This document shows positions 1 to 8,146 of a stretch of 64,000 nucleotides of DNA, one piece after another. Each line of letters starts with the position of its first letter. Position 1 is the first letter of the stretch. The notes under the pieces were generated by a model that had not been told where the DNA came from, did not search any database, and saw nothing but the letters and a program-made list of their open reading frames with translations. The position numbers were made by a program, and so were the translations under genes. This DNA comes from Sulfidibacter corallicola (GTDB taxonomy: Bacteria > Acidobacteriota > Holophagae > Acanthopleuribacterales > Acanthopleuribacteraceae): the NCBI RefSeq assembly GCF_017498545.1, contig NZ_CP071793.1:6399001-6463000 (forward strand). The letters run 5' to 3'.

Positions 1-1008
1 CCTGCCCTGGCCTATGATCTTCTGGATGCCGGGGTTGCCGTCTGGTCCGCTGGCAAATCGTTTCAAGCGCGGGTTCAGGATGGCCGGCGAGCCTTCGAGC
101 CGGGCACCCTGATGGTGCCGTTGGGTTCACAGTCGGTGTCGCGAGAACGCATCGAGACGCTGTTGCGGCGTGCGGCGCAGCATCAGGCCGTGCGCATCGA
201 CGCCGTCTCTTCCGGTCTGACGGCCGAGGGCATCGATTTGGGCAGCCCGAGTTTCACGCATCTGAAATTGCCGGAGATCGTTCTGGTGGTCGGCTCGAAA
301 GTGTTTCCCAACAGCGCTGGAGAACTGTGGCATCTGCTCGATCACGAATTGGGCTTTCGGGTCCATCTCGTGGAGAGCGATCGCCTGGCGAAATTGGATT
401 GGTCGCGAATGACACACCTGATCCTACCCGACGGCTGTCGCGATTGCCTGCCCGATCTGACCCAGTCCCGCATTCGCACCTGGCTCAACGAAGGCGGGGT
501 CGTCATTTCCATAGCCGGTGCGGTTCGCCAACTGGTTTCCACCAAGTGGGTTCCGCTCAAGGTGAGCGATCGCAATTCGATCTTGGAGAACGGGTCGTCC
601 CGCGAGCCGGTGGTACCCAGACCCTGGGGCGATCGAGCCGGGTTCCTGGCCGAACAGCGCATCGCGGGAACCATTTTTGGCGGAACCCTGGATTTGAGCC
701 ATCCACTGGGATTCGGTTTCCAACGACCCGATGTGGCGCTGTTCCGCGATCACACCCTGGTCCTCGAAGCCGACGACAATCCGTTCAGCAGCCCGATTCG
801 CTACGACGCGGCGCCGCTCGTCAGTGGGTACGCGTCGACCGAGAATTTGAATCGGATCGCGGGCACGCCGGCGTTGACCACACGCCAAGCCGGAAAGGGC
901 CTGGTCGTCGTGATTATGGATAATCCCACCTTTCGGGGCTTCTGGCGCGGTGCCCAAAAAATCGTGCTCAACAGCCTGTTTTTCAGCAGCAAGGTCCTGG
1001 GCCAGTGA
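1..1008 (+). CDS. C-terminal part of an M14-type zinc carboxypeptidase-like protein (5' end outside window)
   Basis: The frame is open from base 1 to a TGA at 1006-1008, so the gene starts upstream of the window. What remains (about 335 residues) begins with a strand pattern ending in FEPGTLMVP, then PEIVLVVGSKVFPNSAGELWHLL, and a later HLILPDG. This resembles the C-terminal region that follows the M14 peptidase domain in large secreted bacterial carboxypeptidase-like proteins, where a glutamine-amidotransferase-like fold follows the catalytic domain. The catalytic HxxE...H residues would lie upstream and cannot be checked. The assignment is inference from overall pattern; a generic exported hydrolase is the alternative. 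Confidence 0.5.
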   Translation, partial: PALAYDLLDAGVAVWSAGKSFQARVQDGRRAFEPGTLMVPLGSQSVSRERIETLLRRAAQHQAVRIDAVSSGLTAEGIDLGSPSFTHLKLPEIVLVVGSKVFPNSAGELWHLLDHELGFRVHLVESDRLAKLDWSRMTHLILPDGCRDCLPDLTQSRIRTWLNEGGVVISIAGAVRQLVSTKWVPLKVSDRNSILENGSSREPVVPRPWGDRAGFLAEQRIAGTIFGGTLDLSHPLGFGFQRPDVALFRDHTLVLEADDNPFSSPIRYDAAPLVSGYASTENLNRIAGTPALTTRQAGKGLVVVIMDNPTFRGFWRGAQKIVLNSLFFSSKVLGQ

Positions 1009-1415
1009 ACCGCGATGATCGATGTCGCCTCCATGCGGCCCGATCGGCGGGGGCCATGGCGCCGCCGCCTGGTTAAGGTCTCAGGTATTGTGTCAAAATG
1101 CCGACAAGCCATTGAACCGACGAGGCGCTTTTCCCGACGGTACTTCCGCCTCGCTGCTTGGAGTGGGTGATGGGACGATGGTCTCCACTTTGGTAGAGGG
1201 GTCGGTTGAACCGCCTGTGTGGGTCATGTGGCCGTTTGTGGTCCGAGGGTCTGGACCGTCGAGCGCCAGGCGTCTCCCGCCGCTTCCCTTCGAAGATTTA
1301 TTTGATTTTGATGAAACCACTCCATTCTTCGCGTATCGCTCAAATAGTTACTCGAGCAAATTCATTCCTTCTTTCCGCTCCAGCGCTTTGCGAAAGCGAG
1401 ATCTCCAGGTGATTC
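1009..1415. other. intergenic region, no gene seen
   Basis: About 400 bases between the carboxypeptidase-like tail and the DUF4388 gene. The first two thirds are GC-rich and the last 130 bases AT-richer, as expected for a promoter region of the downstream gene. No frame has a family-like translation, and no convincing -35/-10 pair or terminator hairpin was found. Confidence 0.5.
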
Positions 1416-3953
1416 ATGGCCGATTCTGCCTTACAACCATTTGAGAACTACCAGTTACAGTCGGTGATGCGCGACGTTTGGGAGCGCGGCGTGACGGGCG
1501 TGGTTTCCTGTGAGGTCAAGGGTTATCCCAAAGAGTTGTTCGTTCGGGACGGCCGTGTTTTGTTCTCGACCTCCGAAGATCCCGAAGACAAATTGCCCAG
1601 GGTGCTCATCGACCAGGAGCGCTTCACCCAGGAACAGTACGAGTCGGTCGAGGCCAACTTCCGCGAAGATATTTCGATCGGACGTAATCTGGTCGAGATG
1701 GGGCTGATCACCCAACAGGAACTCGTCGAGGGAGCCAAATATCAGGTTTTTCGTATCTTCTCCGGCATTGTCTGTGCCTCCACGGGTAGCTTCGCCGTCA
1801 AGGAAGGCGACCTGCCCGAAGGGGTGGTGAGCCTGCCTCTCGATTTCCCCGGCGACTTCATTCGCGCCCTGCTCGAACTCACCGATCGCGGCTGGATCTC
1901 CCGTCAATTCGGCGACGATTTGAGCTTCATACCCCAAACGAATCCCGACAAACCCATCAATTTCGAAAAGGTCAAGGTCGCGGATTTCGCACAGCAGGTT
2001 TTCGGTCTGATCGACGGGGAAATGGACGGCAATCAACTTGCCTTCGAGACCGATATCGATGATTTCATGCTGCTCAAATTCCTTTATGCACTCAAGTTCC
2101 TCAACTATATCGAAGTGGAGGTCGAAGCCGGCGAAGAGGATCTGGAAGACGGTGATTCCGGCAACGTGGAGGGCTTCGCCGACGAGTTGCAGGATGCGCT
2201 CGATCACAGCCAAAAGGTGGAAATGCTCGGCCAGGCGAGCATGGACGAAACCATGGAGATGTCGGTTTTCCAGAAAACGGGCGACTCGGACGAAAAGGTC
2301 GAGCCGATTCCCGGCATGGATCCCACCGTCGAAATATCGAGAGCGTCTTTGGGGACGCCTCAGCCGGAAAGCATTTTCGGAGACGACAGCGAAGAAGATG
2401 TGGACGAGGCGCTGAATGCGCTGGATGACGAAGCCGAATTGGCGGCGTTCGAAGAGGACGAGCCCGCGGAGGGCGAGGAAGAGCCCGGCGAAGTTGCGGA
2501 TCTGCAGCAGGAAGAACCGGAGAGTGCGTTCGGCGGCGAAGAAGAAACCGGTTTGGATGATTTGGGCGAATTGACCAGCGACATCCTCGAAAAAGAACTG
2601 GAAAAGATGGCCCATCCGATGGGCATGGACGACGAGGCGGCGGACGTTCCCATTCAAAGAGCCGAAGAGGAAGTCGAGGACGATACCAACGAGGAAGGGT
2701 TCGAGGAAGCGGAAGGAACCGACGAAGTCGACGATCGAGCCTATCGGCGGCGTATGCTGGTGGCGCTTGTCGCGTTGTTTCTGGGTGGCTTGGCGTTGGC
2801 CTACACCCGCGGTTACCTGGATGTGCTGCTCCCCCGAACGGATCCAGTAGAGGTGGATGAAAGCGAGGACTTGGCCATGCTCGATGCGTCCCCTGGCGAT
2901 GAGTCGGATCCCGACGCGGCGGATGTGAGCGAATCGGAAAGCACGGATAAAGATCCCAGCGCCAGTGAAGAAACTCAGCCCGACGCCAAGGTGGCGCATG
3001 CACCTGAGAGCGACGACAGCGCCAAACCGCCCGAGCCCGTAGCTGAGAAGAAAGTGGAGGAACCCGAGGAATCGGCGCCGGTGGTAGCCGCCAAAACGGA
3101 AGCACCGCCTGAATTGACGCCCGAACCCAAACCGGAACCCGTTGCGGAAACGACGGTGGCGGAAGTCGTCAAAGACGATCCGCAACCGCCCCAGGATCGG
3201 GAAGAACCGGCGCCCGTGGCCGAGGCACCGCCCGAGAAACGGTTCTTCAGTCCCGTCGCCAGCGGTTGGGACCCCAAGACCGGTAAGCCCGTGCCTGGCG
3301 GAGCAGGGATGGCCGATGCCGCTTCCGCCTTACCCGCAGGCCTTCTGGATTTTCTGTTGCCTTCCTTGCCCGAACCCAGCCCCCACCTAGTGGAACCGCC
3401 GCCAGGCGATGAATGGCAGGCGCTTTTGGAGAGGGGCGATCAAAAAGCTCGGGAAATGGTGACCCCTCAACCGGCCTCCGTTACCAAGCCACCCGTGACG
3501 GCGACGGTGACCGACGCCTCCCGGCGCAAGGCCGATGCGTCCTCCAGCCGAAAATCCGAGCGCAACACCAGTGGGAGCGTCGCCCCCGCCGGTGCGTCGG
3601 CCGCAACCGAGCCGCCGAGCCAGCCTGCCGCTTCTCCCGGCGCTTCATCGCGTTTTGCCGCCATGGCCGCGAACGCCCGAACCGAGCGCGAGCGCCAGCG
3701 CGGAAAATACACCCTGCGCCTCTATCTCGCCTGCCAAGAGGAAACCGTCGAGAATGCGATGCGCCTGGCCGCGGGTAACGACGATCTGTACCTCTTGCCG
3801 CGGGACTTCAATGGACGGGCCTGTTATTACGTGTGCTGGGGCGTCTACGAATCGCGCTTCGACGCCTTGGCGCACCGGGCCGATCTACCGGAGGGCATCG
3901 TCCAGACCATGGAAGAGGTCGACGTCTTCGTCGTCGGCGATTTGTTGCGATGA
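1416..3953 (+). CDS. DUF4388 (PATAN-type) membrane protein with acidic linker and SPOR-like C-terminus
   Basis: An 845-residue protein. Residues 1 to about 165 look like a DUF4388/PATAN domain (GVVSCEVKGYPKELFVRDGRVLFS, then two LxxxGLIT-type helices), a module common in delta-proteobacterial and acidobacterial signalling proteins. Residues 230-440 are extremely acidic. A single membrane segment follows at about 448-468 (MLVALVALFLGGLALAYTR), preceded by RRR, so the DUF4388 part should be cytoplasmic. Residues 475-760 are Pro/Glu/Ser-rich and low complexity. The last 80 residues (from GKYTLRLYLACQ) resemble a SPOR fold, which in other proteins binds denuded peptidoglycan. Inference: a protein spanning from a cytoplasmic sensor to the cell wall. 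The start is the ATG after CCAGGTG. Confidence 0.75.
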   Translation: MADSALQPFENYQLQSVMRDVWERGVTGVVSCEVKGYPKELFVRDGRVLFSTSEDPEDKLPRVLIDQERFTQEQYESVEANFREDISIGRNLVEMGLITQQELVEGAKYQVFRIFSGIVCASTGSFAVKEGDLPEGVVSLPLDFPGDFIRALLELTDRGWISRQFGDDLSFIPQTNPDKPINFEKVKVADFAQQVFGLIDGEMDGNQLAFETDIDDFMLLKFLYALKFLNYIEVEVEAGEEDLEDGDSGNVEGFADELQDALDHSQKVEMLGQASMDETMEMSVFQKTGDSDEKVEPIPGMDPTVEISRASLGTPQPESIFGDDSEEDVDEALNALDDEAELAAFEEDEPAEGEEEPGEVADLQQEEPESAFGGEEETGLDDLGELTSDILEKELEKMAHPMGMDDEAADVPIQRAEEEVEDDTNEEGFEEAEGTDEVDDRAYRRRMLVALVALFLGGLALAYTRGYLDVLLPRTDPVEVDESEDLAMLDASPGDESDPDAADVSESESTDKDPSASEETQPDAKVAHAPESDDSAKPPEPVAEKKVEEPEESAPVVAAKTEAPPELTPEPKPEPVAETTVAEVVKDDPQPPQDREEPAPVAEAPPEKRFFSPVASGWDPKTGKPVPGGAGMADAASALPAGLLDFLLPSLPEPSPHLVEPPPGDEWQALLERGDQKAREMVTPQPASVTKPPVTATVTDASRRKADASSSRKSERNTSGSVAPAGASAATEPPSQPAASPGASSRFAAMAANARTERERQRGKYTLRLYLACQEETVENAMRLAAGNDDLYLLPRDFNGRACYYVCWGVYESRFDALAHRADLPEGIVQTMEEVDVFVVGDLLR

Positions 3954-4049
3954 GTTAGGTAGCTTCCACTACACGATCCCAGCCCGAGTTGCGACGATGG
4001 ACGAAAACGGGAGCCGGTCGATGCCGGCACCCGGCAGTTTTGATTCAGG

Positions 4050-5172
4050 TTAAACCGCAAGTCCCTCGTCGGTTTTTTCCTTGGCGGTTTCCGAAAGCAA
4101 GTAGGCGCGAATGAAATCCTGCAGGTTGCCCTCGAGCACCTTGTCGGGGGCGGGCGATTCCTCGTTCGTGCGGTGGTCTTTCACCATGCGGTAGGGGTGC
4201 AGCACATAGCTGCGGATTTGACTGCCGAAGGCGATGTCCTTCTTTTCCGCCGCACTGTTACGCACTGTTTCCTGGTGCTCCAGGCGCTGGATCTCGGCCA
4301 GGCGGGAGCGAAGTACCTTCATCGCCGTGGCTTTGTTCTTGTGCTGCGAGCGCTCGTTTTGGCAGGAAACCACGATACCGGACGGCAAGTGCGTGATGCG
4401 GACGGCCGAATCGGTCGTGTTGACGTGCTGGCCACCGGCACCCGAGGAGCGGTACACGTCGATGCGCAGGTCTTTTTCATCGATGTCGATGTCGGTGTCT
4501 TCCTCGATCTCCGGTGTCACGTGCACGCTGGTGAAGGAGGTGTGGCGGCGCTTGCTGGCATCGAAGGGCGAAATGCGGACCAGACGGTGCACACCCGACT
4601 CCGCCTTGAGGAAGCCGTAGGCGAAGCGACCGTCGACGCGAATCATGGCCGATTTGAGGCCGGCTTCCTCGCCGTCGAGGTAGTTCAGGATCTCGACCTT
4701 GAAACCCGACTTCTCGCAAAAGCGGGTGTACATGCGATACAGCATGCTGGCCCAATCCTGGCTCTCGGTACCGCCCGCGCCGGGGTGGATCTCCAAGATG
4801 GCCGCGGCGTCGTCGTAGTCGCCGGAAAGCATCATCTTCAATTCGTTCTGCTCGATGAGCTCGTAGTACTCGGTGAGCAGGCTTTCGAATTCTTCGGTGA
4901 CGTCCTCGCCCTCTTTCATGAGTTCCTGGTGAACTTCGATGTCGTCGGTAATGGTTTCGAACTTTTTGGCGAGATCGATATCCTGTTGAATGGCGTTGCG
5001 TTGTTTGAGAACGGCTTGTGCCTTGTCTTGATCGTTCCAAAAATCGGGATCGGCGGAAAGGGATTCCAGTTCCATCAACTTCCTGGCGTTGCCAGGGAGG
5101 TCAAAGATAACTCCGAATGCGATTTGCGCGCGCCTGTTGCGCGTCCAGTTTCTGTAAAAGCGTATCCAACAT
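4050..5172 (-). CDS. prfB: peptide chain release factor 2, expressed through a programmed +1 frameshift
   Basis: RF2 reads UAA and UGA stop codons and triggers peptide release. The main frame shows the specificity tripeptide SPF (in RISPFDASKRR) and the catalytic GGQ loop (SGAGGQHVN). The family start is not in this frame. It is an ATG at 5172 preceded by GGAGG, encoding 23 residues (MLDTLLQKLDAQQ...RSYL) up to CTT-TGA-C at 5106-5100. A +1 slip at CTT skips T5103 and continues GAC CTC CCT into the main frame, giving about 373 residues, close to E. coli RF2 (365). The in-frame TGA is thus the autoregulatory stop and not an error. Confidence 0.95.
5101..5115 (-). promoter_or_regulatory. prfB: RF2 programmed +1 frameshift signal
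   Basis: On the minus strand the sequence reads CGG AGT TAT CTT TGA followed by C. The slippery CTT, the internal TGA stop with a following C (a poor termination context) and an upstream Shine-Dalgarno-like CGGAG four bases before CTT are the known elements of the RF2 autoregulatory frameshift. When RF2 is scarce the ribosome pauses at TGA and shifts +1. Confidence 0.92.
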
Positions 5173-5593
5173 CGAAATCCTCCGGAACAAAATTCGGCTC
5201 GAAACTATATCCTGTTTACTTCTCGATCGCAACCGAGGCCCACACCGGCCGAGAAGTTCTATTATAATAGACCGAGGCCTAGCGATGACATTCGAGAACC
5301 GCGTGGAGATCCGCGCACGAACCCCGGTTGCAGCCCTGCTGGCGCGAAAGGGATGGTCCTCTCACGATGCGTGAGGGCGTGCGCGCGTACTGATTTTCAT
5401 GAAAGTGATCTCGATTCGGCGTCCGCCCAGGCTGAATTTTTATTGGAGCAAGAAGCGCAGGGTCCACGTGGTTTGGGATGATGGGAACGGGTTTTCGCCC
5501 GGTGAGAATCGGGTGAAAAAAAGTTCTAAATCTTCCTTGACTTCGATTTAGGCCTAGTGGTAGTTTTCAATGTCTCGCGAACGCGGGGGTTGT
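5173..5593. other. divergent intergenic region between prfB and tRNA-Val
   Basis: About 420 bases with no recognisable gene. A perfect 12-base palindrome, CTATTATAATAG, lies at 5259-5270 and contains TATAAT on both strands, about 90 bases upstream of the prfB start. It could be a -10 box for prfB, but no good -35 lies at the right distance. The tRNA promoter is at 5537-5566. A run of seven A's lies near 5516-5522. Confidence 0.5.
5537..5566 (+). promoter_or_regulatory. sigma70-type promoter of tRNA-Val and probably infC operon
   Basis: TTGACT at 5537-5542 and TAGTTT at 5561-5566 are separated by 18 bases. The predicted start near 5573 is about 20 bases before the tRNA. Four and five matches to consensus respectively are inferred by eye. 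Since no terminator separates the tRNA from infC, the promoter may also serve the infC-rpmI-rplT genes. Confidence 0.5.
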
Positions 5594-5668
<75 letters not shown>

Positions 5669-5728
5669 TTCTCTCGTGGCGTCAGCCAACTTCGCAAGGC
5701 TAGTTCCCGCGCTTCATTTGGAGGTTTT

Positions 5729-6325
5729 TTGAGAAGGAATACGAAAGATACTCAGCGCGTCAACGAGGCCATCCGGGCCAATGTAGTTCGGGTTATCAAA
5801 TCCGACGGCGATCAAGCGGGTATCATGAACGTCCGGGAAGCGTTGAGTCTGGCCGCCGAGGAAGGTTTGGATCTGGTGGAGATCGCGCCGAACAGTGATC
5901 CGCCCGTGTGCAAGATCATGAACTTCGGTAAGTACAAGTTCCAGCAGAGCAAAAAGGCAAAAGACGCCAAGGTTAAGCAGAAACACGTTCAGGTCAAAGA
6001 GGTCAAGTTCCGGCCTCGGATCGACGAGCACGATTTTCAGACGAAAGTCCGCCACATTCGAAAGTTCATAGGGCAAGGCGACAAGGTTCGCGTTTTTGTG
6101 CATTTTCGAGGGCGGGAAATGGCGCACCGTGAACTGGGTGCCCGTTTGCTGGGCCGTGTCTTGGAAGAGACCCAGGACATCATTCAAGTCGAAAAGCACC
6201 CTTCCATGGAAGGGAACCAAATGGCGATGATCGTCGTCGGCCAGGAAGCGCTTACCAAAGGCAAGGCTCCCAAGGGTAAAGCAGACGAAAAGAGTCGCGA
6301 AGTCTCCGATCAACCTGGCAAGTAA
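5729..6325 (+). CDS. infC: translation initiation factor IF-3
   Basis: IF-3 binds the 30S subunit, keeps it apart from 50S and checks the start codon. The 198-residue product carries the N-terminal VNEAIRANVVRVI and the family motif CKIMNFGKYKFQQSKK, and ends in a charged tail. The start is a TTG at 5729 with GGAGG four bases upstream; no ATG exists in frame until about residue 33. Non-AUG starts are a known feature of infC, where IF-3 discriminates against its own rare start codon, so autoregulation is likely. It is followed by rpmI and rplT in the usual order. Confidence 0.95.
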   Translation: MRRNTKDTQRVNEAIRANVVRVIKSDGDQAGIMNVREALSLAAEEGLDLVEIAPNSDPPVCKIMNFGKYKFQQSKKAKDAKVKQKHVQVKEVKFRPRIDEHDFQTKVRHIRKFIGQGDKVRVFVHFRGREMAHRELGARLLGRVLEETQDIIQVEKHPSMEGNQMAMIVVGQEALTKGKAPKGKADEKSREVSDQPGK

Positions 6326-6366
6326 ACGAACGATAACCAACGATTTTCTGTAGAAGGGGCGATGTC

Positions 6367-6564
6367 GTGCCTAAGCTGAAGACCCATCGTGGCGCCGCGA
6401 AGCGTTTTAGCTTCACCGGCAGCGGTAAGATTAAACGGAAAAAGGCGTTCAAGAACCATATCTTGACCAAAAAGAGCGCCAAACAAAAACGGAACCTGGG
6501 CAAGGCCGGCTTGGTCGACAAAAGCGACGCCAAGCGCGTGGTAGCCATGCTGCCGCACGCCTGA
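6367..6564 (+). CDS. rpmI: 50S ribosomal protein L35
   Basis: A 65-residue, very basic protein starting PKLKTHRGAAKRF, the family signature, with GTG as start codon at 6367. It is the middle gene of the conserved infC-rpmI-rplT operon, 41 bases after infC. Confidence 0.96.
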   Translation: MPKLKTHRGAAKRFSFTGSGKIKRKKAFKNHILTKKSAKQKRNLGKAGLVDKSDAKRVVAMLPHA

Positions 6565-6594
6565 CCCATTCAATAACGTAGGAGCACCTGTCAC

Positions 6595-6951
6595 ATGTCT
6601 CGTGTCAAAAGAGGAAACAAACGGCGAATCAAACGCAAAAGATATTTGAAAATTACCAAAGGCTTCTTTGGTTTTAAAAAGAACCTGTACCGCTACGCTC
6701 GTGAAGCTGCGGATCGGGCTCTCGTGTTCGCCTACCGTGATCGGCGCAGAAAGAAGCGCGACTTCCGCAAACTGTGGATCCAGCGCATCAATGCTGCCGC
6801 CCGGTTGAATCAATCGACTTACTCCTCTTTCATGAATGGTCTCAAGAAGGCCGGCATCATTTTGGACCGGAAGGTTCTTGCCGACATCGCCGTTCGTGAC
6901 CCTCAGGGGTTTAGCCAGTTGGTTCAAAAGGCCAAGCAAGCCAGCGCTTAG
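6595..6951 (+). CDS. rplT: 50S ribosomal protein L20
   Basis: 118 residues with the typical start SRVKRGNKRRIKRKR and C-terminal RKVLADIAVRDPQGFSQLV. L20 is an early 23S rRNA assembly protein and, in other bacteria, represses its own operon by binding the rpmI leader. A strong terminator follows at 6992-7027. Confidence 0.97.
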   Translation: MSRVKRGNKRRIKRKRYLKITKGFFGFKKNLYRYAREAADRALVFAYRDRRRKKRDFRKLWIQRINAAARLNQSTYSSFMNGLKKAGIILDRKVLADIAVRDPQGFSQLVQKAKQASA

Positions 6952-6991
6952 GCCTTTTGGCGTCCAGCCATTTCAATCTAAAGTTCATCGG

Positions 6992-7027
6992 GGGAAAGCC
7001 GGTTCAAATGCCGGCTTTCCCTTTTTT
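6992..7027 (+). terminator. rho-independent terminator after rplT
   Basis: A perfect 11-bp stem GGGAAAGCCGG (6992-7002) / CCGGCTTTCCC (7011-7021), with an 8-base loop and TTTTTT at 7022-7027. It separates the infC operon from pheST. It might also act as an attenuator ahead of pheST, but no competing antiterminator fold was seen. Confidence 0.9.
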
Positions 7028-7117
7028 GCTTTGTGGTATATCTTGTACCCCATTACTCTGTCGCCGCCCCGCTTCGGCCTTCGCATCCGCCGCGGCGCGA
7101 CGAGAAAGGTGTAGGTC

Positions 7118-8143
7118 ATGGATCTTTCGACGTGGAATTTGGAGCAATCTCTCGAGTCCTTCCGCGCGCGCACCGCGGAAGCCGGTTCCGCCGACGAATG
7201 GGAAGCATTGAGGATCGAATACCTGGGCAAGAAGAACGGCATGATGACACGCCTTCTGACCGCCCTGCGCGAGGCCCCGCGCGAGTTGAAGCCGCGCCTG
7301 GGCAAGGACCTCAATGTTTTCAAAAAAGAAGTCGAGCGCATCATCAAGGAGCGCAAGCCGAGCGATCGGGCCGGCAAGGCTCCCAAACTGGACCTCAGTC
7401 TCCCGGGCGTCGCGCCGGACTTGGGTGGACTGCACCCGGTGACGCTGACGATGCAGGCCATGACCGATTTTTTTGTGCGCATGGGGTACGACGTGGCCGA
7501 GGGGCCCGAAATCGAAACCAATTTCTACAATTTCGAGGCGTTGAACACGCCGGCCGCACACCCGGCCCGTGATGACGCCGATACCTATTACATCGAAGAC
7601 CCCAGCAACGACCTGTTGCTGCGGACCCAGACCTCCGGGACCCAGATCCGCTACATGCAGACCCATCAGCCGCCCTTCCGCATGGTGGCCCCGGGCCGCG
7701 TGTTCCGCCGCGACGACGACATCACCCACTCTCCGGTATTTCACCAGATGGAAGGCCTGGTGGTCGGCGAGGGTATCACTTTCAGTCATCTCAAGGGTTC
7801 GCTGCAGGCCTTCGCCGCGCACATTTTTGGCGAAGGTACGCGCATTCGCCTGCGTCCCAGCTACTTCCCGTTCACCGAACCCAGTGCCGAGGTCGACGTG
7901 ACCTGCCCGTTCTGCGAATCCGGTTGCCGTACCTGCAAGGGCACCACCTGGATCGAGATTCTGGGTTGCGGCATGGTCGATCCCAACGTGTTCGAAGCGG
8001 TCGGTTACGATCCCGAAAAGGTGACCGGTTTCGCCTGGGGCATCGGCATCGAGCGGGTGGCCATGCTGAAGTACAGCATTCCCGACATTCGCTACCTGTA
8101 TCAGAACGACCGTCGGTTCCTGGATCAATTCAAGGTGGGGTGA
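7118..8143 (+). CDS. pheS: phenylalanine-tRNA ligase alpha subunit
   Basis: A 341-residue class II synthetase subunit. An N-terminal coiled-coil tRNA-binding arm occupies roughly residues 1-90. The catalytic core shows HPVTLTMQAMTDFFVRMGYDVAEGPEIE, the motif-2 region RMVAPGRVFRRDD, HQMEGLVV and the motif-3 segment GFAWGIGIERVAMLKY. It contains CPFC...CRTC spacing around residues 253-270. It forms the (alpha-beta)2 enzyme charging tRNA-Phe with the next gene, three bases downstream. Confidence 0.97.
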   Translation: MDLSTWNLEQSLESFRARTAEAGSADEWEALRIEYLGKKNGMMTRLLTALREAPRELKPRLGKDLNVFKKEVERIIKERKPSDRAGKAPKLDLSLPGVAPDLGGLHPVTLTMQAMTDFFVRMGYDVAEGPEIETNFYNFEALNTPAAHPARDDADTYYIEDPSNDLLLRTQTSGTQIRYMQTHQPPFRMVAPGRVFRRDDDITHSPVFHQMEGLVVGEGITFSHLKGSLQAFAAHIFGEGTRIRLRPSYFPFTEPSAEVDVTCPFCESGCRTCKGTTWIEILGCGMVDPNVFEAVGYDPEKVTGFAWGIGIERVAMLKYSIPDIRYLYQNDRRFLDQFKVG

Positions 8144-8146
8144 AGC

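Noticed and set aside
5101..5103. In-frame TGA in prfB as a disrupting mutation
   Set aside because: It is the known programmed frameshift site with all signal elements present.
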